Shown one piece after another: positions 26,418-37,400 of a DNA stretch of 64,000 bases; position 1 is the first letter of the stretch, and each line of letters starts with the position of its first letter. The translations under genes were made by a program, and so were the position numbers. The notes beneath the pieces are model-generated. The model ran no database searches, was not told the origin of the DNA, and was given only the letters and a program-made list of their open reading frames with translations. Location of the stretch: assembly GCA_964454975.1 (NCBI GenBank), contig CAYVVD010000001.1, positions 124,001 through 188,000 of the forward strand, read 5' to 3'. The DNA comes from CAYVVD01 sp964454975. GTDB lineage: Bacteria; Bacteroidota; Ignavibacteria; Kapaibacteriales; UBA2268.

Positions 26418-26954
26418 CTATACTATTCTGTCCGGATTATCCTTAATGAACTCTTTCCAGCTTGATTTTTTTCCTTTCTGAGACAAACGTGATGAAAATT
26501 TGTGGCAAAGAGCAATAGCAATTGCATCGCTGAGGTCACTCTCCTTTTCCGTAAAGTCGAGACTGAGCAGGTTTTTCACCATGTATCGTACCTGCTCCTT
26601 TGAGGCATTCCCATTTCCGGTAACTGCTTTTTTTATTTCGCGAGGGGAATATTCAAAAACAGGAATATTATTGATTACTGCGGGTAAAATTGCGGCTGCC
26701 CTTGCGTGAGATAATTTTGCCAGCGATTGGGCATTTTTTGAATAAAAAACTGATTCTATCGATAATGCTTCAGGTTGATATATTTTGATTATTTCCTCGA
26801 TTTCCCTGAAAACAAGCCCCAGCCTTTGAGTAAATTCTTTTTCAGAAGCAGCTCTTATTACACCGTAAGTTACGGGAAGTAGCTTTCCTGAATCGCCTTT
26901 TACTATCCCATAGCCGCAAAACCTTGAGCCGGGGTCTATTCCTAAAACTCTCAT
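26418..26954 (-). CDS. ruvC: Crossover junction endodeoxyribonuclease RuvC
   Basis: A 178-residue Holliday junction resolvase. Asp7 ('GIDPGS'), Glu67 ('IESVF'), Asp140 and Asp143 ('ESDLSDAIAIALC') form the usual metal site, and 'SKNAQSLAKLSHARAA' and 'SPREIKKAVTGNGNASKEQV' are the standard helices and loops. It lies 45 bases downstream of yebC on the same strand. No ruvA or ruvB is present in the window. Confidence 0.96.
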   Translation of the reverse strand: MRVLGIDPGSRFCGYGIVKGDSGKLLPVTYGVIRAASEKEFTQRLGLVFREIEEIIKIYQPEALSIESVFYSKNAQSLAKLSHARAAAILPAVINNIPVFEYSPREIKKAVTGNGNASKEQVRYMVKNLLSLDFTEKESDLSDAIAIALCHKFSSRLSQKGKKSSWKEFIKDNPDRIV

Positions 26955-26999
26955 TTAAGGTAGAGAGAAATATGTATTGGAATTGGATTATCTGGTAAA

Positions 27000-27752
27000 T
27001 TATTCTCCAACCTGTTCCATTATTTCATCATCAATTTCAACATTGGAGAATAAGTTCTGTACGTCATCATGGTCTTCGAATGTTTCGATGAAGCGAATCA
27101 CTTTTTTAGCAGCTTCGGGCGAATCAATATTCACTATATTTTGCGGCACATATTCCAACTTGCTTTCCTCGATTTCAAATCCATTTTCTTCGATATATTT
27201 TAAACAGTTGCCAAATTCTTCCATAGGAGTAATAATCCTTGATGACTCATCATTATATTCAAGGTCTTCAGCTCCTGATTCCAGGACAACTTCAAGCAGT
27301 TCTTCTTCGGACTTGTCGCTAGATTTAATAGTAATTACACCCTTACGTTCGAAGTTCCAAGCCACAGAATTAGTTTCACCAAGGTTACCTCCGAGCTTGC
27401 CGAACAAGCTTCGAATTTCGGCAACAGTCCTGTTTTTATTGTCGGTAACTGTTTCGAGAATTACGGCGACTCCATTGGGAGCATATCCCTCATAAGTGAC
27501 TTCCTCGTAATTAACTCCTTCAATTTCTCCTGTGCCTTTTTTAATTGCACGTGTGATATTGTCAGACGGCATATTTACGCCCCGGGCATTCATCACTGCA
27601 AGCCTTAACCTGGGATTTGAATCAGGATCGCCACCACCTTCGCGGGAAGCAATGGTTATTTCTTTTGCCAACCTCGTAAACATCTTGCCTCTCTTAGCAT
27701 CCTGGCGTCCTTTGCGATGCTTAATATTTGCCCATTTACTGTGTCCGGACAT
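27000..27752 (-). CDS. YebC/PmpR-family regulator (TACO1-like)
   Basis: A 250-residue YebC: 'MSGHSKWANIKHRKGRQDAKRGKMF' opening, 'GGGDPDSNPRLRLAV' and 'NMPSDNITRAIKKGTGE' are family hallmarks. Members are DNA-binding or translation-associated factors. The gene order yebC-ruvC is widely conserved. It follows the Dna2-like gene after 77 bases on the same strand. Confidence 0.96.
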   Translation of the reverse strand: MSGHSKWANIKHRKGRQDAKRGKMFTRLAKEITIASREGGGDPDSNPRLRLAVMNARGVNMPSDNITRAIKKGTGEIEGVNYEEVTYEGYAPNGVAVILETVTDNKNRTVAEIRSLFGKLGGNLGETNSVAWNFERKGVITIKSSDKSEEELLEVVLESGAEDLEYNDESSRIITPMEEFGNCLKYIEENGFEIEESKLEYVPQNIVNIDSPEAAKKVIRFIETFEDHDDVQNLFSNVEIDDEIMEQVGE

Positions 27753-27829
27753 ACCAATTCTTCTGTTTAATTTCTAAAATATTATTACGAACTAATTAAG
27801 CAATATATGAATTTTCTAAAAAATTGCAT

Positions 27830-30800
27830 TCAATCTAATTCATCATATTGGATATATAGTCCTTCCGCCTTTAAATGCTGTATCAATTCCCTGAATATTC
27901 TGTTTTTTGACAATATACCCGAATTCCCGAGTATTATCAATTGCTCCCTTGCACGTGTAAGCGATACATTCAGTTTCCTGTCAATCTCCACTCCTTCAAT
28001 GGTTATAGCTGATGAAATTTTGGTTAGGTCATATTCCCTGTTTACCGCAAAAGAAATCAAAATAATATTACGTTGGCTTCCCTGGTAGCGCTCAACGGTA
28101 TCAGCATTCACATATTTATATACTTCATCATCAATTAAACTGTTTATTAACGCACATTGTGCACGGAAAGGAGATATAATTCCAACAGTTTCGCCTGTTA
28201 AAGCACCTTTTAGAGCTGTGTTGATTTTATTAATTATCGAAAGAGCTGCTTTAGCTTCACTGTGGTTTATAAATATTTCATCCTCAACAGGGCAATCAAT
28301 AAATACCACCCTTTTGTTTTTATCTCCAAACAAAGATATTACATTATTCTCGGAGATATGTATGTCATCTTCTTCAATTGCTGATAAAGCACCTGAATAA
28401 AAGTGTTTAGATGGGAATGCAGCAATTTCCTTGTGCATCCTTCCCTGCTCTTCTAATGTGGTAAAAGCATTGTCCCATTCGTATAACTTTGCATGTTCGA
28501 TTAGTCTTTCAAAGAGCGAACTCCCAAGATTTGTTAAACCTATTGACTTTAACATCTCAGATTCTACTTCAAGGAAATCCTGGTTCTGGCTTACGATAGC
28601 GGGTAACTGGAAATGGTCTCCAATCAGGATAAATTTGTTAACCCTGCTAAGTATTCCAACCAGGTATGGCTCAAGAATTTGAGATGCTTCGTCAACAATA
28701 GCCATATCAAATTCCTTTAAGGAGAATATCTCAGGAGTTTTCAAGGCTGTTGCAACTGTACATGCTATTATCCTGCAGTTGCCTATTCTGTTCCCAAGTT
28801 TTCGCAATCCAATTGATTCTGCGAGATAAGCGGGCATATTATCTTTGAATTCAGAAGATTCTTTGTAGCCAAGCCTTATGAAATCAATCTCAGCGCTATT
28901 GAGCGCCGAACAGAGTTCATCCACGGCCCGGTTTGTATATGCCATGACAAGGATATTGCCTGTTTTTTCGAATAAATATTCGCTAACAATGGTTTTAAAA
29001 ACAAAGGATGTTTTGCCGGTTCCGGGCGGCCCCTGTATTAGATAGTAGTCTTTCGCTGCTAAGGCGTATTCTACAGCTTCATTTTGTAAATCAAAAAGTT
29101 CTTCATTATAATATGGGCCAACAATATCGAATTTGGGTTTTCTTCGGCTTAATAGTAACTCTCTTTTCCCTTTAGAACTTGTCATAAATTCGAAAAGCGA
29201 TGCAAAAAGGGTTTTACTGGTGCTATCGGATGAATCGGGTTCGAGTATCCAACTCTTGTGTTTTTCTAAGGCAGAAATTTTGAAAGACTTGTTCCTTAGG
29301 CTTATTAACACATAGTGGTTGCGGATTTCTTTTATTGAGCACTTTATCAATTCGCCAAAGTTTTCCAAATCCGATGGATATAGGATTGCAATATCACCCT
29401 TCCTGAATTTTGAACTGCTTAGTCTGGTTTCAGACTCTAACCGCAAATGGAAATTTTGAGTATCCGACTCGGTAAAATTTATAATTAAATTTGTTAGAAC
29501 AGAATATTTCTTTCTTTTAGAGCCGATGCTTCCTCTCCATAGAGCAGAATAACCCATATTATTCAGCCCGTTCCCGGTTTTTTGTGAAAATAATTCACGC
29601 TGAATAAAAGTGACAAAGGTATTGAAATATTCTCTTTCAATATCATCAAGGGAATTGTAGATTGTCTCAAACTCACTGATATTACCATTCATATACGAAG
29701 GCCGGGCGCCAAAGCCACCTAATGAAAACGATTTGAGTACATCAGTTTCTCCCTCTGCAATCTTGTGTGCAATAGAGACAATCCAGTTTCGCAGCTCTAA
29801 TGACTCTTTCTTGTTTTGGACAATGTTCGGAACATTTCTTAAAGGGTGTTCCTCAGCTCCGGAATATAGAATTGAAGAGCTGCCAGTCCTTCCGGGATAT
29901 GCTGAATCTAAAAGCAAATTATAACAACTAACCTGCGAGAGGTGGTTTGGCCAGACACCTGTGAGAATTCGCAGGTCATTCCCGCTTTCATAAGTAATAT
30001 CCGGGCTTGGCGCTTTACCGGATTTAAGCTCAATAATGTCTTTTCTCCTGGCATCCTTGAATTCGAGAAGCGCATCCAGGCGCCCCTGTATCCCATAATC
30101 GGGTGATAGGAATGCCGGCTCAGCGGATACTGATTCATACTCAAGTAATTGAACGCTGTTTTGCAGATTATTGAATTGCCAATACAACTTGCTTCTTAGA
30201 AGTTCACCGATTTCAGGCTCGGAGAATAATAGGGCAATTATTTGCAATGGTCTCTTTTTAGAGGAAAATTCGAGAACATTATCAAAATTGTAATTCTTGT
30301 TTATAATTAATTCATCAAAGAATTCGTTGATTAGATTACCCATCACAAGGGGCAATTTAATGTCGGTTGAAATGAACAATTTCAGAAAATAGGCGAGGGG
30401 ATTGTAGCCTTTCCCTGTGAAACATTCAGAAATATCAGTTACATCTATTAAATAGTCAGGTTCCAGTACAAACAGGGATTCATTCTTTGCCTTGTAATTT
30501 TCATTATCTACTATGTCAACATTGAAGATATTTAATTTACATCCTTTCCAGACCTGACTTAGTATTTCACTTTGCCCACCATTAAGAGAAATTTCAATGT
30601 TACCAAGTTCATCGCTCGCACATTTCAATGTTCCACCGCTAACTTCGGAGGATTTCTTCCCAAATACTGTAAGTCCTTTTAAATAATTCGTTTTGTCATC
30701 AGCAAAATTCTCATCCTCACGGAAAGTGTATTCGAAATTAAGGTAAGGTTCGAGGAAACTATCCAACTCGCCATCTGAGAGTTTTTTCAGGCAACGGGTA

Positions 30801-31114
30801 ATCACATGGGTTGCAAATTTCAGCTCATCCCTGTTTACTGATTTCCCTTGTTCTTTGCTTACTTTATATGCAAAACGCCTGAAACTTGTTGTCTTTTTTG
30901 CTAATTGAGGTGAGAATGAATAAAGGTTGAAAATGTAAGCAGAAACTGCAAAAAAATTACTAAAAAATTGATTTGAGGCTTTGCTTGCCTCGCTGAATAT
31001 CTCTTCAACAAGTTCATAAATGCCGAGTAATTTAGTTTTTTCAGTCTCTTTATTTAATAGTATTTTTTCAGTGCTGCGTGTATAATGATCTAACTGTGAT
31101 TTGGTGAGCGGCAT
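27830..31114 (-). CDS. Dna2-like PD-(D/E)XK nuclease fused to SF1 helicase
   Basis: A 1094-residue protein. Its central part has Cas4/Dna2-type nuclease motifs: 'QGRLDALLEF' (Asp347), 'IIELKSGK' (Glu362, Lys364) and 'QVSCY' (Gln394, Tyr398). The C-terminal third is a Dna2/Upf1-type SF1 helicase: Walker A 'GPPGTGKT' (695-702), motif II 'VDEASQ' (Asp808-Glu809), motif III 'IGDHFQLP' (831-838), motif V 'DTVERYQGSQ' (1005-1014) and VI 'LTRAREQ' (1052-1058). The four cysteines that hold an iron-sulfur cluster in eukaryotic Dna2 are not seen. Residues 1-320 are not recognised. It starts 21 bases after recJ on the same strand, and yebC-ruvC follow, so DNA end processing is the likely role. Confidence 0.85.
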   Translation of the reverse strand: MPLTKSQLDHYTRSTEKILLNKETEKTKLLGIYELVEEIFSEASKASNQFFSNFFAVSAYIFNLYSFSPQLAKKTTSFRRFAYKVSKEQGKSVNRDELKFATHVITRCLKKLSDGELDSFLEPYLNFEYTFREDENFADDKTNYLKGLTVFGKKSSEVSGGTLKCASDELGNIEISLNGGQSEILSQVWKGCKLNIFNVDIVDNENYKAKNESLFVLEPDYLIDVTDISECFTGKGYNPLAYFLKLFISTDIKLPLVMGNLINEFFDELIINKNYNFDNVLEFSSKKRPLQIIALLFSEPEIGELLRSKLYWQFNNLQNSVQLLEYESVSAEPAFLSPDYGIQGRLDALLEFKDARRKDIIELKSGKAPSPDITYESGNDLRILTGVWPNHLSQVSCYNLLLDSAYPGRTGSSSILYSGAEEHPLRNVPNIVQNKKESLELRNWIVSIAHKIAEGETDVLKSFSLGGFGARPSYMNGNISEFETIYNSLDDIEREYFNTFVTFIQRELFSQKTGNGLNNMGYSALWRGSIGSKRKKYSVLTNLIINFTESDTQNFHLRLESETRLSSSKFRKGDIAILYPSDLENFGELIKCSIKEIRNHYVLISLRNKSFKISALEKHKSWILEPDSSDSTSKTLFASLFEFMTSSKGKRELLLSRRKPKFDIVGPYYNEELFDLQNEAVEYALAAKDYYLIQGPPGTGKTSFVFKTIVSEYLFEKTGNILVMAYTNRAVDELCSALNSAEIDFIRLGYKESSEFKDNMPAYLAESIGLRKLGNRIGNCRIIACTVATALKTPEIFSLKEFDMAIVDEASQILEPYLVGILSRVNKFILIGDHFQLPAIVSQNQDFLEVESEMLKSIGLTNLGSSLFERLIEHAKLYEWDNAFTTLEEQGRMHKEIAAFPSKHFYSGALSAIEEDDIHISENNVISLFGDKNKRVVFIDCPVEDEIFINHSEAKAALSIINKINTALKGALTGETVGIISPFRAQCALINSLIDDEVYKYVNADTVERYQGSQRNIILISFAVNREYDLTKISSAITIEGVEIDRKLNVSLTRAREQLIILGNSGILSKNRIFRELIQHLKAEGLYIQYDELD

Positions 31115-31135
31115 ACCCCTGAAAAACTCCCGGTT

Positions 31136-32836
31136 TTAATTTTCTGGTTTTATATCTTTAATCGAAATCTGTGGTGAACGTGAGCCGTTAAAATCGTTGG
31201 ATTCGAGTGTATAAAGGAGAGAGAATTTCTTGCCGTTTGTGCAGTATTTATATTTGTTTGCGAGGTTATATCCAATTGCATCAATTACAAAATTCGACTG
31301 GAAAGCCCTGAATTTCAGGCTGTTGTTACCTACTATTTTTACTCCGTTAGCTGAAGTAACCCCCTGGGATAGAAACACCGGCTTATTATTGCTGAAACCG
31401 TGGGGAGCAAATTTGTTCAGGAAGGAAAGGAATTGTGGTGACAACTCATTAAATTTCATTTCTGTATCAATAAGTATTTCAGGAACCATCATTTCACGGT
31501 CAATCTTAGTCTGTGCAATAGAGTCAAAAATATCCCTGAATTCAGGTATATTTTCTTCATTAAGTGAAAGCCCTGCGGCGTGTTTATGCCCGCCAAATTC
31601 ATTGAGCAGATGACTGCATTTTTTTAAGGCAGAATGAATGTCAAATTCATTGATGCTTCTTGCTGAGCCTTTTGCCTGGCCGTCAATTGTAGTCATCAGC
31701 ACGGTAGGTACATTAAACCTGTCCACAAGCCTCGAGGCAACAATACCAATTACACCGGCATGCCAGTGGGGTTGATGAAGTACAAGGGAACGGCGTTTTT
31801 CTTCGATAATCAAGCGCTCGGCAAGAGGTATAGATTCTTCAAATGTCTGTTGGTCAAACACCCTGCGTTTGCGGTTCTCATCTTCGAGCTGCTGTGCTAT
31901 TCTAAAGGCTGCAATTTCATCCTTTTGAATCATCATCTCTATAGAACGCATCGCATTGCCCATCCTGCCTGCAGCGTTAATGAGCGGCGCTAAGGCGTAA
32001 ACTATATTAGAAGCAGTAATCTGCCCCAATTTTAGATTTGTGCAAGCAACAAGTCCTTTAAATCCCGGCCTTGGTTTTTTATTCAGGAGGTGAAGCCCGT
32101 AATAAACAAGAGTTCTGTTTTCGGCGACTAACGGAACCATATCCGCTGCTGAAGCGATAGCAACATAGTCAAGATAATCAAGTGCTTTGTCAGGGATATT
32201 CATCCTTTCGGCAATCCCCTGGATAAATTTGAATGCAACTCCACATGCGGCTAAATGCTTAAACGGGTATTCGCACCCTGGTTGCAGTGGGTCCAGAATA
32301 GCATAAACATCGGGGATTTTCTCACCGGGTTCGTGGTGGTCGCAGATAATTACATCAAGATCAAGCCCTTTGGAATATTCAAGTGGCTCGAATGATGTAA
32401 TTCCAACGTCAACTGTAATAACCAGGGTAACACCGGAGGATTTAGCAAGGTCAAGGCTCCTGTTGGACAGACCATAACCTTCATGGAAGCGGTCAGGTAT
32501 ATAGTATTCTACCCTCGCTCCAATATCGCGAAGAAATTGTATTAGGATAGCTGTGCTAGACGTACCGTCAACATCATAATCGCCGTGGATCCAGATTTTT
32601 TCCCCATCTCTGATTGCTTTCATCACCCTCAAGACGGCCTTCTCCATATCCTTCATCAGAAATGGGTCGTTAAGGTCGTCCATTGAAGGGTGGAAAAACT
32701 TCTCAGCCTCTTCGGGTGTACGCACTCCACGCGCTGCCAGAACGTTTACTAACGTTCTGGGTATTTTTAAATGTGTCGTAAGTTCTTGAACAGTACCATC
32801 ATCAGCCCTCGGTCGAAAAGTCCACCGATACTTCAA
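31136..32836 (-). CDS. recJ: Single-stranded-DNA-specific exonuclease RecJ
   Basis: A 566-residue DHH-family nuclease starting at TTG. Motifs: 'IHGDYDVDGTSSTAILI' (motif I), 'VITVDVGI', 'VIICDHHEPGE' (DHH, motif III), 'YALAPLINAAGRMG' (motif IV) and 'GGHKHAAGLSL' in the DHHA1 domain. RecJ degrades single strands 5' to 3' in recombination and mismatch repair. The immediate downstream gene is the Dna2-like nuclease-helicase. Confidence 0.95.
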   Translation of the reverse strand: MKYRWTFRPRADDGTVQELTTHLKIPRTLVNVLAARGVRTPEEAEKFFHPSMDDLNDPFLMKDMEKAVLRVMKAIRDGEKIWIHGDYDVDGTSSTAILIQFLRDIGARVEYYIPDRFHEGYGLSNRSLDLAKSSGVTLVITVDVGITSFEPLEYSKGLDLDVIICDHHEPGEKIPDVYAILDPLQPGCEYPFKHLAACGVAFKFIQGIAERMNIPDKALDYLDYVAIASAADMVPLVAENRTLVYYGLHLLNKKPRPGFKGLVACTNLKLGQITASNIVYALAPLINAAGRMGNAMRSIEMMIQKDEIAAFRIAQQLEDENRKRRVFDQQTFEESIPLAERLIIEEKRRSLVLHQPHWHAGVIGIVASRLVDRFNVPTVLMTTIDGQAKGSARSINEFDIHSALKKCSHLLNEFGGHKHAAGLSLNEENIPEFRDIFDSIAQTKIDREMMVPEILIDTEMKFNELSPQFLSFLNKFAPHGFSNNKPVFLSQGVTSANGVKIVGNNSLKFRAFQSNFVIDAIGYNLANKYKYCTNGKKFSLLYTLESNDFNGSRSPQISIKDIKPEN

Positions 32837-33017
32837 CGTACAAAACCATATTAATTATATATATCATTAATGCAAATTTACGAAATAAGCAAGTATGTTC
32901 AAAGCGATAGTGTGTAGGAAATTTCACACTTTTTTATTTTTTGTTAAGGAAGGAATAATAAATAATTTTGCCTTATTATTATTAACTAGTGGAACACTTC
33001 AGAATGGCCGCTAAATA

Positions 33018-34025
33018 ATGGCAAAAAAGGACAAATTTAATTTCAAACGGGAACCTATCCGGAAAATGATTAATGACCAGGTTCTAATAAAACCGGATGG
33101 CAAATTACCTGATGAAGCCGAGCGTGGACGAATCTACCTTACAATTGGGAGAGTCCATCACCTTTTTAACGATGCCAATCCAGGTGAATCCTTCGAGTGT
33201 GTTATTTCCGGTACTTTAATCACTCCAAATAAAAGCAAGACTCTTGCATGCGTTGGCGACTATGCCTGGTACACGCGCGAAGGCAAAAACAATGGTAAAA
33301 TTGTTAAAGTCGAACAACGCCAGACTTATATTGGCAGGAGGATGGTTGCATTGGGAGAGAGCGACCATATTATTGCCAGCAATCTTGATATTTTGCTCGT
33401 TTTCATGTCTGCCGCTGAACCATTTTACAACAGGAGACTAATAGACCGCTATCTCGTTTCGGCGGAGCTCGGTGCACTTGAGCCTGTAATTTGCATAAAC
33501 AAAATGGACCTTATGCCCCATGAATTTATCAGGGAAGACCTGACTGCTTATGAAAAGCTTGGGGTGAAAGTTTACTATTTCAGCGCACTACGTGATGAGA
33601 ATACAGAAGAATTAATTGAATACCTCAAAGGTAAAGAAGCAATAATGTCCGGGCCGTCAGGTACAGGGAAATCGACATTCATGAACCTTGTTATGGGGGA
33701 TAAAATTCAGCATATAGCCAATGTTTCACTCAGAACCAGCAAAGGTAAGCATACAACAACATTTACACAGATGTTTAACGTCGATGGCGGAGGCAAGCTT
33801 GTGGATTCCCCGGGGATACGTGAATTTGGACTGATTGACATTAATAAAAATGAGCTCTCAACATACTTTCCCGAGTTTATAGAGTATTCAGATACATGCA
33901 AGTTTATGCCTTGCTCTCATACTCATGAACCAGGGTGTGCTGTTAAAGAAGCAGTTGAATCCGGGGAAATTGATCCACAGCGATACGACAGCTACATTAT
34001 GATGCTCGGGACTTTGGATGATTAA
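33018..34025 (+). CDS. rsgA: Ribosome small-subunit-dependent GTPase A
   Basis: A 335-residue circularly permuted GTPase: the order is G4 'NKMD', then G1 'GPSGTGKST', then G3 'DSPGIREFG', as in RsgA. An OB-like N-terminal domain precedes, and the zinc-binding 'CKFMPCSHTHEPGCAV' follows. It aids late maturation of the 30S subunit. It starts 'MAKKDKFNFKREPIRKM' with a slightly longer, basic N-terminus than usual. tRNA-Ser follows 47 bases later. Confidence 0.95.
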   Translation: MAKKDKFNFKREPIRKMINDQVLIKPDGKLPDEAERGRIYLTIGRVHHLFNDANPGESFECVISGTLITPNKSKTLACVGDYAWYTREGKNNGKIVKVEQRQTYIGRRMVALGESDHIIASNLDILLVFMSAAEPFYNRRLIDRYLVSAELGALEPVICINKMDLMPHEFIREDLTAYEKLGVKVYYFSALRDENTEELIEYLKGKEAIMSGPSGTGKSTFMNLVMGDKIQHIANVSLRTSKGKHTTTFTQMFNVDGGGKLVDSPGIREFGLIDINKNELSTYFPEFIEYSDTCKFMPCSHTHEPGCAVKEAVESGEIDPQRYDSYIMMLGTLDD

Positions 34026-34072
34026 TCTTTTGCCATCCGGGGTGTAATTGGTATTTTTGCGATTACCCTGAT

Positions 34073-34160
<88 letters not shown>

Positions 34161-34446
34161 AAATCCATACCCTTAATCTTTATTAATAAAACATTGTACA
34201 AATTTGTTTTCTATCTGAAATCCAATTCAAGTAACATTTAAGTAACGATTTTTTGTACGAGAAATTATCTTTGAATAATTATTTCTATAGCTATTTTAGT
34301 CACAATGATTCTTGTAATGTACAAGTTTAAATCCTTTCACACCGACAACTGCTTTTTTTAGCCTGAATTTGTAATCCATTTCTGTATGTATTTTTCACTT
34401 TTTTTTGTATTATGATTTTTTTCAGGCACTTACCTGGGTTGCCCTT

Positions 34447-37400
34447 ATGAAAATCTTAGAATTTACAAAAGAGCTTAAATTCGATTGTCTATTCGAAAGC
34501 AGTCTCAACTCTATCTTATTTTTAGATGCCTATGGAAAAATTGTTGATTTAAACTCCCGGGCTGAGAAATTGTTTGGAATTAGAAGAGAGATTTGCACCG
34601 GTAAATATTACCCAAATTACCTTCCGGGTGTTGAATCCAAAACAATAGATTTAATTAATAAGGTTGCTGAAGATGGTCCGGAAATAATAGAACACTCCTC
34701 AGGTGAAAATGGCAGCACCAGGTTCTACAGGACTGAAATAAGACCCATGCTGGACAGCAATGCTGAGTTTATTGGCGCTATTTCAATCACAAAAGATGAA
34801 ACTTCAAGGCTAAGAAAACAGGAAGAAATAAAGAAGCAGAAAGATTTTACAGAATCATTATTCCAAAACATGATATCCGGTTTTGCACTCCATGAGATTA
34901 TTTCGGATGAGGAGGGCAAGCCCGTTGACTATATCTTTCTTGATATTAACAAAGCCTTTGAAGATATTACAGGACTAATAAGCGCAGATATTAAAGGTAA
35001 AAGGGTTACTGATATACTTCCGGGAACCGAAAATGACCCTGCTGATTGGATCGGGCGGTATGGAAAAATTGCCATGACCGGAAGCCGGGAAACCTTCGAA
35101 AGCTATAGCGTTAATCTGAATAAATGGTTTGTGGTGAGTGCTTATTCTCCTGAAAAAGGAAAATTTGCCACTATATTTCAGGACATTACCAAAAGGGTTG
35201 AAGCTGAAAACAAATTAAAGCGAAACGAAGAAAAATTAAGGCTTATCATAGAAAACAGTACCAATTTGTTTTACTCTCATACGGCAGAGCATGAGTTAAC
35301 CTATCTGAGTCCACAGTGTATTGATTATCTCGACTGTGAACCTGAAAAGGCGATGAAACGCTGGACGGAGTTCGCCACAGACAACCCTGTAAACAAAATT
35401 GGATTTGAAAATACTGTCCGCGCAATTGAAACCGGCGAAAGGCAGACTCCTTATGATCTGGAATTAAATAGTGCAAAAGGCAGGAAATTCTGGGTTGAAG
35501 TAAGGGAAACCCCGGTAGTTAAGCATAACAAGACTGTTGCTATAGTAGGCTCGCTTCATGATATTACCGAGCGAAAGAGTGCGGAGACAGCTCTAAAGCA
35601 ATCTGAAGCACTTTTTAGAAAAGTTCTTGAAAATATTAGGCTTATTGGGCTGATGTTGGATGAAAACGGCAAAATTACATTTTGCAACAAATTCCTGCTT
35701 AACTTAACAGGCCATAAGTATGATGAAGTTATTGGTGAGGACTTGTTCGAAAAATTTTTACCTTTAGAAATTCAACAAGAACACAAAGAAATGTTCTTCA
35801 GTACAATCAATGATATTGAGTTGCATGTAGTACACGAAAATGAAATAACTACAAAGGATGGTGAAAGAAAGCTAATCAAATGGTTTAATACAGAAATGCG
35901 GGATGAATCAGGAAAACTCTTTGGCATTACAAGCATAGGAGAGGATGTTACTGCAAAGAGGAAAAGCCAGGAAAGATTCAGGCTAATTACCGAAATCACA
36001 ACAGATATTACTTATGAATGGGATTTAAAAACTGACAACATTTCCTGGTTTGGCGATATTGACGCCGCACTTGGATATTCAAAAGGAACTATTAAGCCAA
36101 ACCTGGAAAGTTGGTATGATCTTATCCATCCTGATGAATTAGAATACCTGAAAAATATATTGAACGAATTTTACAACAAAAGCAATGAGCTTTTTATCGA
36201 GTACAGGATAAGGGATAGCAAAGGCAGATGGAGGCATTGGCAGGAAAAAGGCCTGGTAATCTTGGATGAAAACGGCAAACCCGGCAAAGTACTCGGTGCC
36301 TGCCTCGATATTACTGAAAAAAGGCGAGCTGAATTAGAGCTTATCAATAGAGAAAGGCAATTCCGCTTTCTTGCAGAAAACGCATTCTCGCTAATCAGAT
36401 CTTATGAGTTAGATGAAATCCTGGGATTTGCAACTAATAAATTGTTTGAAATTACTAACGGGGAAGCATCCGTATTTGTGTGTAAATTTAATGATAATAC
36501 AAACAGATGGAGTATTTTCGATATTAAATTTTCAGACGATATGGATATCCAAAGCTCTCTAAAGTTTATTGAACATGTAAAATCTATTGAAATAAGAAAT
36601 AATAGGTGGATTAATGAGAAATTACTAAGTGGAAGACTTGTAGAATTTGAAGAAGATTTAACAAAGTTAATTAAGATTTTGAAACTCCCTGAAGAACTTA
36701 TTTCATCTCTCAATAATACAGATATTGAAAAAATACTCTGTTTATCCTTTACTTATAACAATAATTTCTATGGCACAGGCTGGCTTGTTTATTCGCAAAA
36801 TGTAGAAAATATAAACAAACCGTTACTTGAAGCATTTTCAGTCCAGATTTCTACTGCTCTTAACAGGGTGCACAACGAAAAACAAAGACTCGATGCAGAG
36901 ACTACATTCCGCAGCCTGTTTGAATCCAGCAATGACGCAATTTTAGTGATAGATGCCGAAACATCTCTAATAGTAGATGTTAATAAAGCTGCGCTCGATT
37001 TATACGGATTCAGGCGCTCTGAGCTATTAGGGCTTAATCCCGTGATGCTGTCAGCGGAACCGGGCTCTTTCTTTTCGATTTTGGACAGCACTGATAAAAT
37101 CCCACTTAACAAAGTTCGGCAGAGTATTCATATAAAAAAGAATGGCTCGAGATTTCACGTGGAATTCAGATTCTCATTATATGAATCTTCCGGAAAGAAA
37201 TATCTTGCTGTACTTGTAAGGGATATAAGTGAAAGAGAAAGATATGAAAGAGAACTAAGCCAGGCTCATAAGCAAATACAGGCTTTTGCAGAACACCTCC
37301 AGAATGCAAGAGAAGAAGACCGTAAGCTGATTTCGCAGGATTTGCATGATGAGTTAGGAAGTTTTCTTGCCGGTATCAACTTCAGCCTTGGATATATAAT

